DNA of 61,799 nucleotides from Cryptosporangium minutisporangium. GTDB lineage: Bacteria > Actinomycetota > Actinomycetes > Mycobacteriales > Cryptosporangiaceae. The notes under the pieces are model-generated. The model was not told the origin of the DNA. It did no database searches and saw nothing but the letters and a program-made list of their open reading frames with translations. Shown piece by piece: positions 57,262-61,799 of this stretch. The DNA lies in contig NZ_BAAAYN010000017.1 of assembly GCF_039536245.1 (NCBI RefSeq), positions 1-61,799 of the forward strand, in the 5' to 3' direction. Made by a program: the position numbers and the translations under genes. Each line of letters opens with the position of its first letter. Position 1 is the stretch's first letter.

Positions 57262-58167
57262 TCAGCGCGGTACGAACGCGCTGCCCGGCTTCCTCTCCGG
57301 CGCGGAATCCTCACGATCAGTCACCACGTGCCGCAGGTGGGTCCGCATCGTCGCGCGGGTCGGACGCGCGGCCGGTGGCGGCTGCTGCTCGTTGCAGTCC
57401 TGGAGCAACCGGGCCATCAGCGCCTCGGCCGCCCGCTCCTCGGCCGCCGGGGCGGACAGCGTTGCGTAGAGCAGCGCGATCAGCACCGTGCCCACGATGA
57501 CCGCGCTCGGGATGAGCAGCGTCGTGACGTCCACACCCTCGACGCGACCCCGGCCGGCGACCTCGCGGACCGAGGCGGCGAACATGCCCGTGTAGTGCAT
57601 GCCGGACACCGCGATCGCCATGATCGGGGACGCCGCCGCCAGCGCCGGCCGGCTCTTGATGACGATCGTGAACCAGAGCGCCACCGTCGCGGCGACCACG
57701 GCGATCCCCACCGAGAGCGCGACCAGCACCGGGTCGTACTCCACCACCCCGTCCAGCACCTGCATCGCGGCCATGCCGGTGAAGTGCATGCCGGCCACAC
57801 CCAACCCGGTGACGACGCCGCCGACCAGCACCTTGAGCATCGACGGCCGACCCAGTCCGACCACGAAGATCCCGACCGCGACGATTCCCACCGCCATCAA
57901 CGCGGAGAGCGCGGTCAGCGCCGGGTCGTAGAAGACGAACGTGTTGGAGACGGTGAACCCGAGCATCGCCAGGAAGTGCATCAGCCAGATGCCGGTGCCG
58001 CCGATCGAGACGGCGCCGAGCGCCAGCCAACGGACCCGCCAGACGATGCGCGCGGTCTCCCGAGCCCGCGCCGTGCAGATCAAACCGAGTAGGCAGCCCA
58101 GCACTGAGACCGCGTACGCGAGTACCAGCGTGATCAAGCCATACGTGAAGTGATGGACGTGGGCCAC
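57262..58167 (-). CDS. MHYT-domain membrane sensor, copy 2
   Basis: A 301-residue paralogue of the downstream gene. It begins HVHHFTYGLITLVLAYAVSVLG, matching EVHHFAYGWLTPALAYGVSVLG in copy 1. MHFLAM, MHFTGMAAM and MHYTGM are present. A cytoplasmic tail of about 60 residues follows and, unlike copy 1, lacks the Gln-rich part. GTG 58167 follows AAGGAGAGG. The 250-bp spacer (57012-57261) to copy 1 is AT-richer than average and so copy 1 may have its own promoter. Confidence 0.92.
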   Translation of the reverse strand: MAHVHHFTYGLITLVLAYAVSVLGCLLGLICTARARETARIVWRVRWLALGAVSIGGTGIWLMHFLAMLGFTVSNTFVFYDPALTALSALMAVGIVAVGIFVVGLGRPSMLKVLVGGVVTGLGVAGMHFTGMAAMQVLDGVVEYDPVLVALSVGIAVVAATVALWFTIVIKSRPALAAASPIMAIAVSGMHYTGMFAASVREVAGRGRVEGVDVTTLLIPSAVIVGTVLIALLYATLSAPAAEERAAEALMARLLQDCNEQQPPPAARPTRATMRTHLRHVVTDREDSAPERKPGSAFVPR

Positions 58168-58376
58168 AGCCCTCTCCTTCGCCACGGCGCCCCCGTTGCG
58201 ATTCGTCGCCTCCGGTGGCGAGCAGGGCCGAAGCCGGAAGGACCGGGGCATCGTGACTCAATGCCGACGGTGCTCGCAATCCGCGACAGACAAGTGACAC
58301 ACAGTGGCACGAAGCGGGTTCTAGCTGCGCGAACGCTGGTCACACCATTCGGGGGTCGAGCAACGGAGCCCTGCCG

Positions 58377-59057
58377 TCACCCCGACCGGGGTCGTACCAG
58401 TCCGGTTTCGTAGGCCAACACCACCAGCTGCGCCCGATCCCGCGCTCCCACCTTCGCCATCGCCCGGCTGACGTGGGTCTTCGCGGTCGCCGGCGACACC
58501 ACCAGCCGGGCGCCGATCTCCGCATTGGACAGACCGGCCGCCACCAGCGCCACGACCTCCCGCTCCCGATCGGTCAGCACGTCCAGCTCGACGGTGGGTG
58601 CCGGCCGTCGGAGCTGTCCGGCGAACTCCGCGATCAACCGACGCGTGACCCCCGGCGAGAGCAGCGCGTCGCCCCGCGCCACGACCCGGACCGCCTGTAC
58701 CAGCTCCACCGGCTCGGTGTCCTTCACCAGGAACCCGCTGGCCCCCACCCGGATCGCCTCGAAGACGTACTCGTCCAGGTCGAAGGTGGTGAGGATGACG
58801 ACCCGGGTGGCGGCGAGCCGGGCGCTGGCGGTGATCCGCCTGGTCGCCTCGAGCCCGTCGACGCCCGGCATCCGGATGTCCATCAGGACGACGTCCGGCG
58901 CGAGCGCCTCGGCCAGCCGGGCCGCCTCCGCACCGTCCTTCGCCTCGCCCACCACGGCGATGCCGGGCTGCGCGTCGAGCAGCGCCCGGAAGCCCGCCCG
59001 CACCAGTGCCTGGTCGTCGGCGATCAGGACCCGGACGAGCCCATCCTCCTCGGTCAC
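58377..59057 (-). CDS. NarL-type response regulator
   Basis: A 226-residue regulator: receiver with IADDQ (D14/D15), phospho-acceptor D60 in VVLMDIRMPG, T90/T91 and K112; then a LuxR HTH (about 150-215) with LTDREREVVALVAAGLSN, AEIGARLVVSPATAKTHVSRAMAKVG. GTG 59057 overlaps the kinase stop (GTGA), so expression is coupled. Targets are unknown. About 209 bp separate it from the MHYT gene downstream, which may be one target. Confidence 0.95.
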   Translation of the reverse strand: MTEEDGLVRVLIADDQALVRAGFRALLDAQPGIAVVGEAKDGAEAARLAEALAPDVVLMDIRMPGVDGLEATRRITASARLAATRVVILTTFDLDEYVFEAIRVGASGFLVKDTEPVELVQAVRVVARGDALLSPGVTRRLIAEFAGQLRRPAPTVELDVLTDREREVVALVAAGLSNAEIGARLVVSPATAKTHVSRAMAKVGARDRAQLVVLAYETGLVRPRSG

Positions 59058-60541
59058 GCCGCACCGTCCAGCGGCAGTTCCGCACGGACCCGGAAGCCCC
59101 CGTCCGGCCGCGGACCGGCCGCCAACGTCCCACCGACCGACTGGGCTCGCTCCCGCATGCCTGGTATCCCGTTTCCGCCACCTTCCGGTGGCTGCTCGAA
59201 CTCGATGCGGACGTCGGACGAGTCGTCGTCTTCGCGCACGGGGCCGTCGTCGTCGATCTGGACGACGAGCAGGTCGGCGTCGTACTCCAGCGTGACAACG
59301 GCCGGCACCGGCCCGGCGTGCCGCCGCACGTTGGTCAGCGCCTCCTGGACGATGCGGAACGCGGCCAGGTCGACGCGCGGCGGCAACGGACGCGGGTCAC
59401 CGATCTGCTCAGCGGTCACCTGCAGGCCGGTCGCGGTCGCCCCGGCCAGCAGGTCCTCCATCCGGCCGAGCGTCGGGGCGGGTTGCCGCGGGGCGTCCTC
59501 GTCGACGCCGCGCAGCGTGTTGACCGTGGCGCGCAGCTCGACCAGCGCGTCCTTGCTGGACTGTTTGATGGCCGCGAGCGCGGTACGCAGCTCGGCGTGC
59601 TCGGCGGCGCTCATCTCGACCGGCACGTCGGTGCCGTCGGCGGTTCGAGCGTCCATCAAGTGCAGTGCCACGCCGGACTGGACGCTGATCAGTGAGAGGT
59701 GGTGCCCGAGCAGGTCGTGCACCTCCCGAGCGATCCGGAGCCGCTCGTCCGAGACGCGTCGGCGCTCACCCTCCTGGCGGCTGCGCTCGGCCTCCGCCCG
59801 GCGGGCGCGGTACTCCTCGGCGCGTTCCCGGCCGGCTCGACCGGCCTCGGTGCCGACCAGCACCAGCGCGGTCCACAGTGCAGCCGCGATCAGCCCACCG
59901 ATCGGCACCCCGGGCCCCACACCGACGAGGTACTCGGCCACCGTGAAGGCCGTGTACCCGACGGCCGCGATCGTCCAGGCGATCCAGCGCCGGGTGGTGA
60001 GCAGAACCGTGTGCAGCGCGACGAGCTGCGCCACGAACGCTGGTCCGGGTGGGTAGCCCAGGAGGTAGTAGACCGACATCACCAGGCTGACCGCCAACGC
60101 CACCGGAACCGGCGCCTTCCGCCGGGCGCCGAGCAGCAGCGGGCCGGCGAGCAGGAGTGCCCATCCGCGGGTGTCGAGCGGTTGGTAACCGTCCAGCGTC
60201 TGCTCGGCCAGCACGGTGCCGAGCACGGTGACGATGGCGATGCCGCCCACCGCGGCACCGGCTGGGGACGGACCACGGTGTTCCCACCACTCCCCGTCCG
60301 CGCCGTCGGGCCCGAAGCGGTGCCGGTGCGAGTTCCGCCGGTCCGGCTGGTGCCAGGGGCGCGGGCCGTCCCAACCGCGCGCGGCCCGGCGATCCTCGGC
60401 CCGGGCCTCCCAGCGCGCTTCCCACCGGCGGCGCGGATCGGACTCGTAGCGCGAACCGTCCCAGGTCTGCGACTCGGCGCGGTCCCGGGAGCGACCGCGG
60501 GCGTGCGGATCCCGCCGCCCGTGCCGCTTGTCGCCTCCCAT
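59054..60541 (-). CDS. Sensor histidine kinase, NarX/DesK-like
   Basis: A 495-residue kinase. The first 90 residues are cytoplasmic and very rich in Arg/Asp/Trp/His. Four or five helices (about 95-240) follow, then a HisKA_3 core with H275 in REVHDLLGHHLSLI, an N-box EALTNVRRHAG and GGNGIPGMRERAQSVGG as G-box. The H box agrees with the YdfH/DesK type. No ribosome binding site is obvious before ATG 60541; an ATG at 60562 in frame is the other candidate. Operon with the response regulator. Confidence 0.92.
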   Translation of the reverse strand: MGGDKRHGRRDPHARGRSRDRAESQTWDGSRYESDPRRRWEARWEARAEDRRAARGWDGPRPWHQPDRRNSHRHRFGPDGADGEWWEHRGPSPAGAAVGGIAIVTVLGTVLAEQTLDGYQPLDTRGWALLLAGPLLLGARRKAPVPVALAVSLVMSVYYLLGYPPGPAFVAQLVALHTVLLTTRRWIAWTIAAVGYTAFTVAEYLVGVGPGVPIGGLIAAALWTALVLVGTEAGRAGRERAEEYRARRAEAERSRQEGERRRVSDERLRIAREVHDLLGHHLSLISVQSGVALHLMDARTADGTDVPVEMSAAEHAELRTALAAIKQSSKDALVELRATVNTLRGVDEDAPRQPAPTLGRMEDLLAGATATGLQVTAEQIGDPRPLPPRVDLAAFRIVQEALTNVRRHAGPVPAVVTLEYDADLLVVQIDDDGPVREDDDSSDVRIEFEQPPEGGGNGIPGMRERAQSVGGTLAAGPRPDGGFRVRAELPLDGAA

Positions 60542-60750
60542 ACCGCGACCGTAGGCCAGCATCCGCCGCCGGTCATCGGCCGCCGGGGCCGTCGCTCGTA
60601 CGCCACCGGGAGTACGCCGGGCCCTCGCCTGCGCCCAGCGACGCAGGCGGACGGCAGCCCAGCAGCCGACGTAATCCCGCCCGCCCGGGCCGAGCATGGA
60701 GAGCGTCGGCAACCCCAGCCCCTCGCCGGCCAGGACGAACGGAGACAGAC

Positions 60751-61350
60751 ATGCCCGCCGACCCCACGCCACCGCCCTCGTCCGACGCACCGCGCGACGA
60801 GCCATCCCGATCCGGACCCGGCCGTCCGAGTCCCGGCCGGGTCCGCTCCTCCACCGCCGAGCGGGAACGGACCGCGTCGATCCTCCGCAGCGCCGCCGAA
60901 GCCGGACTATTGACGCTCGACGAGGCCGACGAGCGGATGGCCGCCTGCTACCAGTCCCAGTTCCGGGACGAGTTGGCGCCGCTCGTCGCCGACCTACCCG
61001 ACGGCGGCCGAGGGCTGATCCCCCCGGACCCCGACGAAGAGGCCAGGGAACGCCGCGCCGATCGCGACCATTTGAGCCGACACATTGCATTCGTGACACT
61101 CGTCGGCACGGTACTGATCGGAATCTGGGCGCTGGCCGGTGCCGGATTCTTCTGGCCGGCGTGGCCGCTCGGTTTCCTCGCGCTGACGTTGGTGTTTCAC
61201 GCTAAGCACCGGAAGCGCCGCCGGGTGTGGCGCGAACACCTCCGCGCCCGCGGTGAGGGATACGAGCTCCGCGGTCCGGCCGGTCATGGGTGCGGTCACG
61301 GCCACCGATCCGAGCGGTGGGCGCAGGAAAACACGTCCCGTTCCTGGTAA
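60751..61350 (+). CDS. DUF1707 (SHOCT-like) two-helix membrane protein
   Basis: A 199-residue protein. An N-terminal Pro/Ser/Arg-rich segment leads to a DUF1707 domain (about 30-88: RVRSSTAERERTASILRSAAEAGLLTLDEADERM), then two transmembrane helices (about 112-150, HIAFVTLVGTVLIGIW and FWPAWPLGFLALTLV) and a basic His/Gly-rich tail (GHGCGHGH) that may bind metal. ATG 60751 follows ACGGAGAC. The 5' side is a 209-bp divergent gap with the histidine kinase gene, and DUF1707 genes often neighbour such two-component systems. Confidence 0.88.
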   Translation: MPADPTPPPSSDAPRDEPSRSGPGRPSPGRVRSSTAERERTASILRSAAEAGLLTLDEADERMAACYQSQFRDELAPLVADLPDGGRGLIPPDPDEEARERRADRDHLSRHIAFVTLVGTVLIGIWALAGAGFFWPAWPLGFLALTLVFHAKHRKRRRVWREHLRARGEGYELRGPAGHGCGHGHRSERWAQENTSRSW

Positions 61351-61471
61351 ATGGGGTTCCCAACGTTCGGTCCTGCAGTGTTCGCGACGCTCTGGTGGCG
61401 CCCCGGTCCCAGCTTTCACAGGGCACCCGACACGTGTGACGGACGGTGTACCCTCTGCGCGTCAGCTCCTG

Positions 61472-61487
61472 TCCCTGGTTACAGGGA
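61472..61487. promoter_or_regulatory. Short palindrome before the DUF397 gene
   Basis: TCCCTG-GTTA-CAGGGA, 6-bp perfect arms, 19 nt upstream of the DUF397 start. It could be an operator or a small leader hairpin. Evidence is only symmetry and position. Confidence 0.35.
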
Positions 61488-61506
61488 GTGCAGAACCGGA
61501 GGCACC

Positions 61507-61734
61507 ATGCCCGACGTCGACCTCTCTGCGGCCGAGTGGCTGCGGAGCTCGCGCAGCGCGGACGACAGCGGTCCGACCGTCGAGGTCGCGTTCGTCGGTG
61601 ACCAGATCGCAGTCCGCGACTCCACCGACCCGGACGCCGTGCTGCTGTTCACCCAGGCGGAGTGGGACGCGTTCCTGGCCGGCGTGAACGACGGCGAATT
61701 CGACCTCGACGAGGAAGGCGAGCTCGCGAACTGA
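61507..61734 (+). CDS. DUF397 domain protein (orphan)
   Basis: A 75-residue protein with the DUF397 core AAEWLRSSRSADDSGPTVEVAF and AVRDSTDP...FTQAEWDAFLAGV. DUF397 proteins usually sit next to an XRE-type partner and the pair is involved in development or antibiotic control in mycelial actinobacteria. No partner lies within the 156 bp upstream of this gene; it may be just outside the window downstream. CGGAGG precedes ATG 61507. The C-terminus is acidic. Confidence 0.9.
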   Translation: MPDVDLSAAEWLRSSRSADDSGPTVEVAFVGDQIAVRDSTDPDAVLLFTQAEWDAFLAGVNDGEFDLDEEGELAN

Positions 61735-61799
61735 GCTCTCCCACTTCCGAATCGACGCCGACCCGGCGACCGGGACGCTGCACAACCGGCGTCCGTTCG

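Overview
The window is about 61.8 kb of very GC-rich DNA with strongly GC-biased third codon positions, many GTG starts and short 4-nt gene overlaps. AfsR/SARP-type regulation, DUF397, DUF1707, PknB-type kinases, MMPL export, a WS/DGAT acyltransferase operon and secreted cellulases together point to a soil actinomycete. A Cryptosporangium- or Micromonospora-like mycelial genus is my guess; no rRNA or tRNA is present to settle it. Genes are dense and lie on both strands. I see no prophage, plasmid functions, CRISPR array or intact insertion sequence. Layout: 1-3.7 kb, hrpB helicase (cut by the window edge), a DUF998 membrane protein, an ATP-grasp ligase and an unknown gene. 3.7-6.7 kb, an oxidoreductase pair and a membrane-anchored GH6 cellulase. 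7-13.5 kb, an anchored SecD-like head domain, a large AfsR-type regulator and an MMPL exporter, with three 11-bp-spaced direct repeats between the last two that look like a SARP operator. 13.5-19.4 kb, a divergent DUF262 protein / UvrD-like helicase pair, followed by an unknown gene. 19.5-25.5 kb, a triacylglycerol/phospholipid operon (WS/DGAT, PlsB, HAD-PlsC fusion). 25.5-32.1 kb, secreted unknowns, a SEC-C protein, a gamma-glutamylcyclotransferase-like protein, a PP2C phosphatase, GNAT and a membrane-anchored expansin. 32.8-36.4 kb, an unusual two-component pair. 36.4-40.4 kb, a PotABCD/FbpABC-like importer. 40.8-46.6 kb, a Ser/Thr kinase, a universal stress protein, an anchored GH8 glucanase and an AI-2E-family membrane protein. 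47-53 kb, small proteins, a possible 166-bp MITE-like element, an orphan winged-helix regulator, a thioesterase plus hydroxyacid-oxoacid transhydrogenase, and NDH-2. 53-61.8 kb, a fused spermidine-synthase-like protein, DUF4230, two tandem MHYT sensors, a NarL-type two-component system, DUF1707 and DUF397. Themes linking the genes are plant-polymer attack by cell-anchored enzymes (GH6, GH8, expansin), neutral-lipid storage, and a heavy load of membrane signalling. The most unusual items are: a 69-bp palindromic repeat present twice (80% identical), each time read in the same frame by a gene; a DUF262/DUF1524-like protein whose nuclease motif looks destroyed, divergently paired with a UvrD-like helicase; SARP-type repeats before the MMPL gene; a response regulator with about 95 extra residues inside its receiver; and a short element with imperfect 17-bp terminal inverted repeats.
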